The position numbers were made by a program, and so were the translations under genes. The notes beneath the pieces were generated by a model. The model worked only from the letters and a program-made list of their open reading frames with translations, did no database searches and was not told the origin of the DNA. From positions 124,001-188,000 of the forward strand of contig NZ_JPUG01000062.1 of the NCBI RefSeq assembly GCF_000739015.1: a stretch of DNA of 64,000 nt, written 5' to 3'. The stretch comes from Microvirga sp. BSC39 (GTDB lineage: Bacteria > Pseudomonadota > Alphaproteobacteria > Rhizobiales > Beijerinckiaceae). Positions 37,231 through 46,200 of the stretch are shown in pieces (the first letter of the stretch is position 1; every line of letters starts with the position of its first letter).

Positions 37231-38430
37231 ATGAAGATCACCCGCGTCGAGACAGTTCGCCTCCAGAAATTTGCGAACATCATCTGGGTTCGGCTTCACA
37301 CCGATGACGGCCTTATTGGTCTAGGCGAAACCTTCATGGGTGCCGCTGCCGTGGAGGCCTACATCCACGAGACGGTCGCAGCCAAGCTGATCGGGCGCGA
37401 TCCTCTCCAGATCGAGGCCATCAACCGCGATCTTCAGAACTATCTCGGCTGGAGATCGGCCGGGGTGGAGACACGGGGCAACTCAGCTGTCGACATTGCC
37501 CTGTGGGACCTGTTCGGCAAGGCGCATGGCAGGCCCATCTGCGATATGCTGGGAGGGCGCTCACGGGACCGGATCCGGGTCTACAACACCTGCGCTGGTT
37601 ACCGGTATATCCGCGACAGCCGCGCGCAGAAGGTTGCGAACTGGGGCGTCGGCAGTGCCGAGGGAGCATACGAGGATCTGGAGGCATTCCTGCACAGGGC
37701 TGATGATCTGGCCCATTCGTTGCTGGAACAGGGCATCACAGGCATGAAGATCTGGCCGTTCGATATGGCGGCGGAGCGCAGCCACGGCTACGACATATCT
37801 CCTGCAGAACTAAAGACGGCCCTTGAGCCGTTTGCTAAGATTCGGAAGGCTGTCGGCGACAAGATGGACATCATGGTCGAGTTCCACTCCCTATGGAGCC
37901 TGCCGATGGCCAAGAAGCTTGCCGCGGCTCTCACCGAATTCGACACCTACTGGCACGAGGATCCATTCCGCCTCGACAATATCGGCGACCTCAAGGAATA
38001 TGCCCGACACTCCAAGGCATGGGTTTGCGCATCCGAAACCCTTTCCTACACGCACGCCTTCCGGGAATATCTCGAAACCGGCGCCGCCGGCGTCGTCATG
38101 CTCGATCTGTCCTGGTGCGGCGGCCTCACCGAGGCTCGCAAGATAGCAGCCCTCGCCGAGGCCTGGCATGTGCCCGTCGCGCCCCATGACTGCACAGGGC
38201 CGGTGGTGTACGCAGCCTCCTGCCACTTCTCCCTGCATGCACGGAATGCGCTGATCCAGGAAAGTGTCCGGGCATTCTACATCGGGTGGTATACCGAGTT
38301 GGTGACAGAATTGCCCACGGTCACCAACGGAGAGGTCACGGTCAATATGAAGCCGGGCCTCGGGCTGGAGTTGCTGCCGGATCTCTGCAATCGGCCGGAT
38401 GCAATCGTCAGAACATCCGAGCGCTCATAG
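37231..38430 (+). CDS. Mandelate racemase/muconate lactonizing (enolase superfamily) sugar-acid dehydratase
   Basis: A 399-residue enolase-superfamily enzyme. The active-site set is complete: K173 in GMKIWPFD, metal ligands E217 (MVEFHSLW), E243 (WHEDPF) and E269 (ASETLS), and the Asp-His dyad D292 (VVMLDLSW) with H319 (VAPHDCTGP). A His base with these ligands is typical of acid-sugar dehydratases, which turn an aldonate or uronate-type acid into a 2-keto-3-deoxy acid. The substrate is not assignable. ATG 37231 fits the family start (MKITRVETVRL); ATG 37204 is in frame upstream. First gene of a three-gene plus-strand run. Confidence 0.85.
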   Translation: MKITRVETVRLQKFANIIWVRLHTDDGLIGLGETFMGAAAVEAYIHETVAAKLIGRDPLQIEAINRDLQNYLGWRSAGVETRGNSAVDIALWDLFGKAHGRPICDMLGGRSRDRIRVYNTCAGYRYIRDSRAQKVANWGVGSAEGAYEDLEAFLHRADDLAHSLLEQGITGMKIWPFDMAAERSHGYDISPAELKTALEPFAKIRKAVGDKMDIMVEFHSLWSLPMAKKLAAALTEFDTYWHEDPFRLDNIGDLKEYARHSKAWVCASETLSYTHAFREYLETGAAGVVMLDLSWCGGLTEARKIAALAEAWHVPVAPHDCTGPVVYAASCHFSLHARNALIQESVRAFYIGWYTELVTELPTVTNGEVTVNMKPGLGLELLPDLCNRPDAIVRTSERS

Positions 38431-38467
38431 CCAAGATCTGTACGACCATTTGAAGACACGGAATATT

Positions 38468-39844
38468 ATGAGCGATTTGATAGGTGCCCTGAGAGCCGCC
38501 CTTGGATCTCAGGTCAGGACCGGACCCGATATCCCTCTGCGCAATCATGCCGATGCCAGCGGCCTCCCGCCCATGCCTCCCAAGGCCTTGATCCTTCCGC
38601 AGACGACGGAGGAAGTCGCCACAGCTCTGCGGATCTGTCACGAGCATGGGCATCCTGTCGTCGTCCAGGGCGGACTGACAGGATTGGCAGGCGGCGCGCA
38701 CCCTCAGGTGGGAGAAATTGCCCTCTCGTTGGAACGCATGAGCGGTATCGAAGAAATCGATGCAGCCAGCGCGACGCTCACGGCTCTCGCCGGCACGCCG
38801 CTCGCGTCTGTGCAGCAGGCCGCCGATGAAGCTGGCTATCTGTGCGGGATCGATCTCGGCGCACGGGGCAGTTGCACCATCGGCGGCAATGCCGCCACCA
38901 ATGCCGGCGGCAATCAGGTGCTGCGCTACGGCATGGCCCGCCGCAACATCCTCGGCCTGGAGGTGGTTCTCGCCGACAGCACCGTCGTCCGGTCCCTGAA
39001 CAAGATGCTGAAGAACAACGCCGGCTATGACTGGACGCAGCTGTTCATCGGGAGCGAAGGAACTCTCGGCATCATCACGCGGGTTGTGATTGGATTGCAT
39101 CCAAAGCCTCAAGGTGTTCAGACCGCCCTCTGCGCTGTCGAGAGCTTTGAGGATGGCCTGCTCGTGCTGCGTCAGTTCCAGCAGGCGCATCCGGGACGCC
39201 TGCTCGTGTTCGAGGCCATGTGGCGGGAGTTCATGACCGTCGCCACTCAGATCTGCGGCCTTCCGAACGCCTTTGAAGCCGAGCATGACATCACGCTCCT
39301 GATCGAAGCGGATATGGGAGAGGACCCGGCGGGAACGGAAGCGTTCTCTCTTGTCCTGAGCGAACTCTACGAGCAGGGCCTGATCAAGGACGCTCTGGTG
39401 GCGCAATCCCGCGCCGACAGGAACCGGTTCTGGGCCTACAGGGAAACGCCCTATGAGTATGGGCGCTTTCTGCCCGAGGAGATCCGCTTCGACGTCAGTG
39501 TCCCGCTCGACCGGATGACGGAAGCGGTCGCACACTTGCGCGAGGAGATGCCCAGGCATTGGCCGGAAGCCATCTGGGTTGTGTTCGGGCACGTTGCGGA
39601 CAGCAACATCCATATCAATGTAGCCATCCGGGATATGGCGGAAGAGACCAAGAAGGGTGTTCAAGGCCTCGTTTATGATCTCGTCTCACGGCTCGGCGGC
39701 TCGGTGTCGGCCGAGCATGGAATCGGCCGCATCAAACGGCCTTACCTTCCCTTCAGCCGGTCAGAACCTGAGCTCGCCCTGATGATCAAGATGAAGCAAA
39801 CCCTCGACCCGGCCGGCATTCTCAATCCTGGCCGTGTGCTTTAA
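38468..39844 (+). CDS. FAD-linked oxidase, GlcD/D-2-hydroxyacid dehydrogenase type
   Basis: A 458-residue VAO-family flavoprotein. The N-terminal FAD_binding_4 domain has PQTTEEVATALRICHEHGHPV (broken at the helix) and VVQGGLTGLAGGA, then GARGSCTIGGNAATNAGGN and GSEGTLGIITR; the C-terminal half is the FAD-oxidase C domain with the HVADSNIHIN and EHGIGRIKRPYLP histidine motifs. Relatives oxidise glycolate, D-lactate or D-2-hydroxyglutarate. It starts 37 nt after the dehydratase stop. It likely oxidises a 2-hydroxy acid in the same pathway; electron acceptor unknown. Confidence 0.88.
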   Translation: MSDLIGALRAALGSQVRTGPDIPLRNHADASGLPPMPPKALILPQTTEEVATALRICHEHGHPVVVQGGLTGLAGGAHPQVGEIALSLERMSGIEEIDAASATLTALAGTPLASVQQAADEAGYLCGIDLGARGSCTIGGNAATNAGGNQVLRYGMARRNILGLEVVLADSTVVRSLNKMLKNNAGYDWTQLFIGSEGTLGIITRVVIGLHPKPQGVQTALCAVESFEDGLLVLRQFQQAHPGRLLVFEAMWREFMTVATQICGLPNAFEAEHDITLLIEADMGEDPAGTEAFSLVLSELYEQGLIKDALVAQSRADRNRFWAYRETPYEYGRFLPEEIRFDVSVPLDRMTEAVAHLREEMPRHWPEAIWVVFGHVADSNIHINVAIRDMAEETKKGVQGLVYDLVSRLGGSVSAEHGIGRIKRPYLPFSRSEPELALMIKMKQTLDPAGILNPGRVL

Positions 39845-39868
39845 GTGCGGCCGGCTGTTCCAAGGCGA

Positions 39869-40645
39869 ATGACGATGAACGCTGCAAGCCTGTTCGATCT
39901 CTCCGGGCGTGTTGCTCTGGTGACAGGATCAAGCGCGGGGATCGGCTTTGCCCTTGCCCGTGGATTGGGAGGAGCGGGAGCTAAGGTTATTCTCAACGGG
40001 CGCGAGCCTGGGAAGCTTGCAACGGCTGCCGAACGGCTGCGCCAGGAAGGTCTGCCGGTCCATGAGATGGCCTTCGATGTCACCGACAGCAATGCCGTCA
40101 GGGCTGCCATCGGGCGGATCGAAAGCGAGATCGGCCCCATCGGTATCCTGATCAACAATGCCGGCATGCAATTTCGCGCTCCTCTCGAAGATTATCCGGA
40201 AGATGCCTGGCATGCGTTGATGAAGACGAATGTCGACAGCGTCTTCCATGTTGGACAGGCCGTTGCAAAATGCATGATCCCGCGCGGGCGAGGCAAGATC
40301 ATCAATATCTGCTCGGTCCAGAGCGAACTCGGGCGCCCTTCCATTGCGCCCTATACAGCCACGAAGGGCGCGGTGAAGATGCTCACCAAAGGCATGGCTA
40401 TCGATTGGGGAAAGCACGGACTTCAGGTCAACGGCATCGGCCCAGGCTATTTCAAGACAGAGCTAAACCGGGCACTCGTGGAGGACAGGGCTTTTTCCGA
40501 CTGGCTGATCGGCCGCACGCCTTCGCGTCGCTGGGGTGAAGTTGAGGACCTCGTCGGAGCCGCAATCTTCCTCGCCTCGGATGCCTCGAACTTCGTCAAC
40601 GGACAGATCATCTATGTTGATGGAGGAGTAACGGCCTCGCTCTGA
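39869..40645 (+). CDS. Short-chain dehydrogenase (gluconate 5-dehydrogenase-like)
   Basis: A 258-residue classical SDR: TGSSAGIG cofactor loop (residues 19-26), NNAG, and catalytic Ser/Tyr/Lys in ICSVQSELG and APYTATKGAVKML; C-terminal FVNGQIIYVDGGVTASL. Its closest look-alikes are IdnO/gluconate 5-dehydrogenase-type enzymes acting on keto-aldonates. ATG 39869 is 6 nt after AAGG. It follows the FAD oxidase by 24 nt and ends the plus-strand run. Confidence 0.88.
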   Translation: MTMNAASLFDLSGRVALVTGSSAGIGFALARGLGGAGAKVILNGREPGKLATAAERLRQEGLPVHEMAFDVTDSNAVRAAIGRIESEIGPIGILINNAGMQFRAPLEDYPEDAWHALMKTNVDSVFHVGQAVAKCMIPRGRGKIINICSVQSELGRPSIAPYTATKGAVKMLTKGMAIDWGKHGLQVNGIGPGYFKTELNRALVEDRAFSDWLIGRTPSRRWGEVEDLVGAAIFLASDASNFVNGQIIYVDGGVTASL

Positions 40646-40714
40646 GGCCTATCACATATAGTAACCTCGCTCATCGTTTGGAATAGCTTCCCAATTCCGG
40701 CGCTCAGCACCAGC

Positions 40715-40743
40715 AGACGAAACTCGCCATTAACGTTTCGTCT
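40715..40743. repeat. 9-bp inverted repeat after the SDR gene
   Basis: AGACGAAAC (40715-40723) and GTTTCGTCT (40735-40743) form a perfect dyad with an 11-nt AT-rich centre. It lies 70 nt past the SDR stop and 94 nt before a small gene. No T-run follows; it could be an operator or an mRNA end. Confidence 0.4.
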
Positions 40744-40836
40744 ATAGATGAGCAGCCGGGAGAGGTTGCATTCTCATGGCAGGATGATTAGCAACGACCC
40801 TGTGATTTGCCACACAAGCTACTTGGGAGGATCCTG

Positions 40837-41067
40837 ATGGCCCACGGAGCGTATTGCGTTGTGTTCAAGCATAATCGCTGGACGGTCTCCCATTTCGGGA
40901 GAGATCTGGGATCGTTCTATTTTCGCGCCAAGGCTCTGAAATTCGCCGTCGAGTCGGCATGCTGGTCGGCCGTGTCCAACTGCCCGACGGTGTTCGTTCT
41001 CGATCGCACAGGCGACTTCTACACCGCATGGCAAGGCGATAGGGATACACTCACCGCGACCGCGTAA
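40837..41067 (+). CDS. Small hypothetical protein (possibly DUF2188-like)
   Basis: 76 residues from ATG 40837, preceded by an excellent GGGAGG ribosome binding site 6 nt away, so it is very likely translated. The pattern YCVVFKHNRWTVSHFGRDLG, then a helix (RAKALKFAVESA), then TVFVLDRTGDFYTAW suggests a small beta-alpha-beta fold like DUF2188 proteins, but I cannot confirm membership. It has two cysteines and many aromatics. It stands alone, convergent with the hybrid kinase gene. Confidence 0.7.
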   Translation: MAHGAYCVVFKHNRWTVSHFGRDLGSFYFRAKALKFAVESACWSAVSNCPTVFVLDRTGDFYTAWQGDRDTLTATA

Positions 41068-41132
41068 CAGCCTGTCGACATCAGATGCCGCGGTGAGATC
41101 GGGTAGGCGTCATCAACGAGGCACGTGAAAGG

Positions 41133-43241
41133 TCACGCCACAGCAGCCTTTGCCCGCGAAGCGACATTCTCCAGCTCAACAGTCTCCGGCGGCTTCATCA
41201 AATCCTGGATCTTCTCGGCCAAGTCCGTTGCGCGATATGGCTTATAGAGGAGATGGAGATCGTTGAGCGTCTCTTCGCTATCGAAGTAGCCGGTTGTCAG
41301 GAGAACTTGAATCTCCGGGTGCTCTTGTTGGATGAGACGTGCAAGATCAACACCACTCAGCTCTCCCGGCATCCGGACATCGGAGAGCACGAGAGAGATA
41401 TCTCTCTTCTTCTTCAGGATCCGGGCAGCCTCATCACCGCTCTCGGCCTCATGGACGATGAAGCCGAGCGAGCTAAGCGTCGATGTGGCGACCTGACGGA
41501 CGGCAGGGTTGTCCTCGACCACCAGGACGGTCCGCCCCTCTCCGAAAGGCGTGGCAACGCCTGCGTGATTGTGGGACGTATCCTCGGCGACCTCATGTGA
41601 CCGTGGCAGGAAGATGCGGATTGTCGTTCCCTCGTTCTGCGCACTTTCCACTTCCACCCGGCCATGACACTGCTGAACGAACCCATAGACCATGCTGAGG
41701 CCGAGACCCGTGCCCTTACCGCTTTCCTTTGTCGTGAAGAATGGCTCGAAAACTTTGGCAAGCACTTCAGGCGGCATACCGACACCCGTGTCCTGAACGG
41801 CAATCTCCACATAGTTTCCGCTCGGAACAGGCTTTCCTTCTTCAACCACTTGGTTTGCGACGGTGATTGTCAGATCGCCGCCGTCCGGCATGGCGTCGCG
41901 GGCATTCACGGCAAGGTTCAGCAGAGCCGCTTCGAATTGAGCGCGATCGACCTGAATGGGCCAGATGTTTCCATCCGCGCGAACGCTGGCGTTAATATTC
42001 TCGCCGAGTGTCCTGCGCATAAGCTCCAGGAGGCTCGGCATGAGACTCATCACGTCGATCGTCGACACCTGCAGCGCCTGACGACGGGAGAATGTCAGGA
42101 GCCGGTAGGTGAGGTCTGCGCAGTGCTGCGCACTCTCCATGGCCATTCGAACCCGCCGCTCCGCCTTCTCATTCCCCTGAATGGATTTCTTGAGAAGGTC
42201 GAGATTTCCGATAACGACGCTCAGCATGTTGTTGAAGTCGTGAGCGATGCCGCCCGTGAGGCGGCCGACGGCTTCGAGCTTGCTGGCATGGAGCAGGTTC
42301 TGCTCCATCTGCTTGCGTTCGGTGATGTCGAACCACATCCCGAAGAACTCGCGGGGGCGGCCTTCGTCGTCACGCATGAGAACCGTCTGATCGAGAAAGT
42401 ATCGCTCGACGCTGTCCGCGCAGAGCCAGCGATATTCGAGGCTGACGGCCCCTTCCTCCTCCAGGTGCTTGAGTTCGTTCAGAACTCTGTCCCGATCCTC
42501 GTCGTTGATCCGGGACGACCAGAAATCCGACCGTTCGAGGAAGGCCCCAGGCCCGAAGCCGGTGATCCGCTCGATGCTTTCATTGGTGAAATGAAGCTGC
42601 CGGTGGTCTTCCTGCACGGAAGCCGTGTAGAGCGCAATCGGCAGCGATTGCAGAACGATGCCCTGATGCTCCTCGCGCCGCCGCAGGGCCTGCTCGGCCT
42701 TCAGCTTCTCGCTGCGGACCCGCAGGTTGTCCATGAGCAGATGCCGCTCCTGCTCAGCCTGACGGCGGATCTCCTCCGTCTTGCGATAGAGATCGACGAA
42801 GATATCCACCTTCGACTTGAGGATCAGAGGCTCGATGGGCTTGAAGACGTAGTCGACCGCACCTGCCGAATACCCCTTGAAGACGTGCATGTCGTCTTTG
42901 TTGAAGGCGGTCAGGAACAGGATCGGCACCCGCGATGAGCGGGGCCTGTTTCGGATCAGACTGGCAACCTCATAGCCATCCATGCGAGGCATCTGCACAT
43001 CGAGAAGGATGGCCGCGAAATCGTCCTGCAGAACATGACGCAAGGCGGATTCGCCCGAGTCGGCGGTGACGATCTCCACACCGGGAGACCGCAACACCTC
43101 TTCCACGGCGATCAGATTCCTGGGGTCGTCATCGACCACCAGGATCTTGGCCAGGATGGGATCCGCCAAGGGGCGGGCCGAGACCAGATGAAACTCATCC
43201 GCCCCCGAACCCGCATCTACCCGCCCAGCGTCTTCCATCAT
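41133..43241 (-). CDS. Hybrid sensor histidine kinase with two receiver domains (REC-PAS-HK-REC)
   Basis: A 702-residue soluble hybrid kinase. Order: receiver 1 (~32-150: [17 protein letters not shown]), coiled coil (~155-200), PAS/PAC (~205-320, ending [13 protein letters not shown]), HisKA-type domain with phospho-acceptor H334 in [11 protein letters not shown], HATPase ([33 protein letters not shown]), receiver 2 (~575-690: [19 protein letters not shown]). No transmembrane helix, so input comes from the cytosol or through receiver 1. Its start overlaps the stop of the giant kinase gene (ATGA), so the two are co-translated and probably share a phosphorelay. Confidence 0.92.
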   Translation of the reverse strand: MMEDAGRVDAGSGADEFHLVSARPLADPILAKILVVDDDPRNLIAVEEVLRSPGVEIVTADSGESALRHVLQDDFAAILLDVQMPRMDGYEVASLIRNRPRSSRVPILFLTAFNKDDMHVFKGYSAGAVDYVFKPIEPLILKSKVDIFVDLYRKTEEIRRQAEQERHLLMDNLRVRSEKLKAEQALRRREEHQGIVLQSLPIALYTASVQEDHRQLHFTNESIERITGFGPGAFLERSDFWSSRINDEDRDRVLNELKHLEEEGAVSLEYRWLCADSVERYFLDQTVLMRDDEGRPREFFGMWFDITERKQMEQNLLHASKLEAVGRLTGGIAHDFNNMLSVVIGNLDLLKKSIQGNEKAERRVRMAMESAQHCADLTYRLLTFSRRQALQVSTIDVMSLMPSLLELMRRTLGENINASVRADGNIWPIQVDRAQFEAALLNLAVNARDAMPDGGDLTITVANQVVEEGKPVPSGNYVEIAVQDTGVGMPPEVLAKVFEPFFTTKESGKGTGLGLSMVYGFVQQCHGRVEVESAQNEGTTIRIFLPRSHEVAEDTSHNHAGVATPFGEGRTVLVVEDNPAVRQVATSTLSSLGFIVHEAESGDEAARILKKKRDISLVLSDVRMPGELSGVDLARLIQQEHPEIQVLLTTGYFDSEETLNDLHLLYKPYRATDLAEKIQDLMKPPETVELENVASRAKAAVA

Positions 43242-46200
43242 GAGTTCAACCCGACCCCTGCCGCGCCATTGGGAGCAGTCTTCCCTTCAGGGATATAGGT
43301 GCTCCGGCTGAGTTGAACGCGCAGGACGGCAAGAAGCTGATCGATATCCACAGGCTTCGACACATAATCCGTCGCGCCCGATTCGAGACACTTCTCACGA
43401 TCGCCCTTCATCGCCTTGGCGGTCACGGCGACCAGCGGAAGATCACGGTATTGCGGGATGTTACGGATCTCCCGCATGGTTTCGTAGCCATCCATTTCCG
43501 GCATCATGATGTCGACCAAAGCAACATCGATATCCGGATTGGCCTGAAGCTTCTCGATGCCTTCCAGGCCGTTCTCCGCGAAGATGACGGACAGCCCATG
43601 TTGCTCAAGCGCGCTCGTCAGCGAGAAGATGTTGCGCATGTCATCATCGATGATGAGCACCTTGCGGCCGTCGAGCGATCCATCGGCGCGATGTTCGACG
43701 ATGATGTGCTTCTCCTCGGGAATGGCGCTGATCGCCCGATGGAGGAACAACGCCGTGTCGTTGAGAAGCCGCTCGGACGAGCCCTCGCCTTTGACCACGA
43801 TCGTCGCGGCGATGTTCTGCAATCGACGCTCCTCATCCCTGGTGAGGTCCTGGCCGGTGTAGATGACGATCGGCAGTTCCTCGCCGCCCTGCGTCTTGCG
43901 AATACGCTCGATCAGTTCGGCACCGGGCAGATCCGGCAGGCCGAGGTCCACGATGGCACAATCGAAGGGTCGCACCTGGATGACCTCCAGAGCGCCTTCG
44001 GCCGTTCCCACGGCGGTGACGTCGACCTGCTCGTTCTTCATGAGCTCAGACAAGCTCATGCGCTGATTGTCATCGTCCTCGACGAGGAGAAGCTTCTTCA
44101 CCGGTCGATCGATGAACTCCTTCGTGCGGTTGAGTGCTCCCATGAGAGCCTCGCGGTCGACAGGCTTCTCGAGAAAACCGAAGGCGCCGGCCTTGAGGCC
44201 GCGCTTCTTCTGATCGTCGACCGAGATCACATGGATGGGAACATGCCTCGTCCTCGGGTCATGCTTCAACAGATCGAGGAGCGCCCACCCGTCCATGTCG
44301 GGCAAGCCGATGTCGAGGGTGATCGCATGCGGCTTGTAGCGATGGGCCAAGGCAAGCGCCGAAGCGCCGTCCATGGCGATAAGCCCCTTGAAGCCCTCCT
44401 CCCGCGCGAGCTCCAACAGCACTGAGGCGAACATCGCATCATCCTCAATGATGAGCACGATGCGGTCCCCTATGGTGATCGCATGGCGATCATCGAGGGA
44501 CGCTGAGAGCGCCATCGCGGCTGAAGGCTGCCGGATCATCGCTCCGGATGCATCCTCTGAAGGCGCGTAGGACCCCGCTCCGTCGCCAATCGCTCGCGCT
44601 GCGGATGCCGTGCTGAGCGTACCATGGCTTGAAGGGGGCTCCACGGGCACGAAGAGCGTGAAGGTGGACCCGCTCCCCGGTGTGCTCGACACCACGATCT
44701 CGCCGCCGAGAAGCCGCGCGATCTCGCGGCTGATCGACAGGCCGAGACCGGTTCCACCATACTTGCGGCTCGTGGTCCCGTCCGCCTGCTGGAAGGCTTC
44801 GAAGATGATCCGCTGCTTTTCCTCCGGGATGCCAATGCCGGTATCCGTGACGGACATGGCGATCCATTGGCTTCCAGCCCGCAGCGGCGAACCTTCGGCG
44901 GATCCGATCTGAAGCGTCACGCCTCCACGTTCCGTGAATTTGAAGGCATTCGAGAGAAGGTTGCGCAGCACCTGCTGCAGGCGCTTCGAATCCGTTCTGA
45001 TGGCCAGCGGGAGCTTCGGATCAACCTCAACCTGGAAGTTGAGTTTTCTCTCCTCCGCCACCTGACGGAAGGTCCGATCCATGTTCTCGACGAGATCCTT
45101 GAACGCGACGTTGGAGACCTCGAGGCTGACCGTTCCGGATTCGATCTTGGACAGATCCAGAATGTCGTTGATGAGCGACAGGAGATCGGAGCCGGCAGCG
45201 TGGATCGTTTTTGCGAACTCCTTCTGCTTGTCGGTGAGATTGCCTTCGGAATTCTCGGTCAGAAGCTTCGAGAGGATGAGAAGCGAGTTGAGGGGCGTCC
45301 TCAGTTCATGGCTCATATTGGCCAGGAACTGCGACTTGTAGCGCGAGGTCAGGGAGAGCTGCTCGGCCTTCTCCTCAAGGGCAGTCTTGGCGATGGAGAC
45401 TTCCTGGTTCTTTGTCTCCACTTCCCGCTTCTGAATCTCAAGCAGGCGAGCCTTGTCCTCGAGCTCCTCGTTGGTCTTCTGGAGCACGTCCTGCTGCTGC
45501 CGCAGAAGCTCCTCGGACTGGCGCAGCGTGGCTGCCTGTTGCTCCAGACGATCGTTGGTGTTCCGCAACTCCTCCTGCTGGCTCTGCAGCTCGGTGGTCA
45601 GAAGCTGGGACTGCTTTAGGAGGCCTTCCGTCCGCATGTTCGCCGCGATCGTATTGAGAACGATACCGATCGACTCCGTCAGCTGGTCCAGGAAGGACTG
45701 ATGGGTCTCAGAAAAGCGGTTGAAGGAGGCGAGCTCGATCACCGCCTTGACCTCCTGCTCGAACAGAACCGGCAGGACGATGATGTTGAGCGGCGCGGCC
45801 TCGCCAAGAGCCGAACCGATCTTGATGTAGTCGTTCGGTGCGTTGGTGAGGAGAATGCGCTTCTTCTCGTAAGCCACCTGTCCGACGAGACCCTCCCGCA
45901 GGCGGAAGCGGTTTCCAAGGTGCTTCCGCTCAGTGAAGGCATAGGAAGCAACGAGCTCCAGGGTCGGCTCATCGCCACGATTCTCGACTGTGTAGAAGAC
46001 ACCCTGCTGAGCGTTCACCAGCGGGGCAATCTCCGAAAGGATCATGTTCGACACGGTGGCGAGATCGCGCTCGCCCTGCAGCATGCGGGTGAACTTGGCG
46101 AGGTTGGTCTTCAGCCAATCCTGCTCCGCATTCTTGAGCGTCGTATCGCGCAAGTTGCGGATCATCTCGTTGATGTTGTCCTTGAGCGCTGCAAGCTCGC

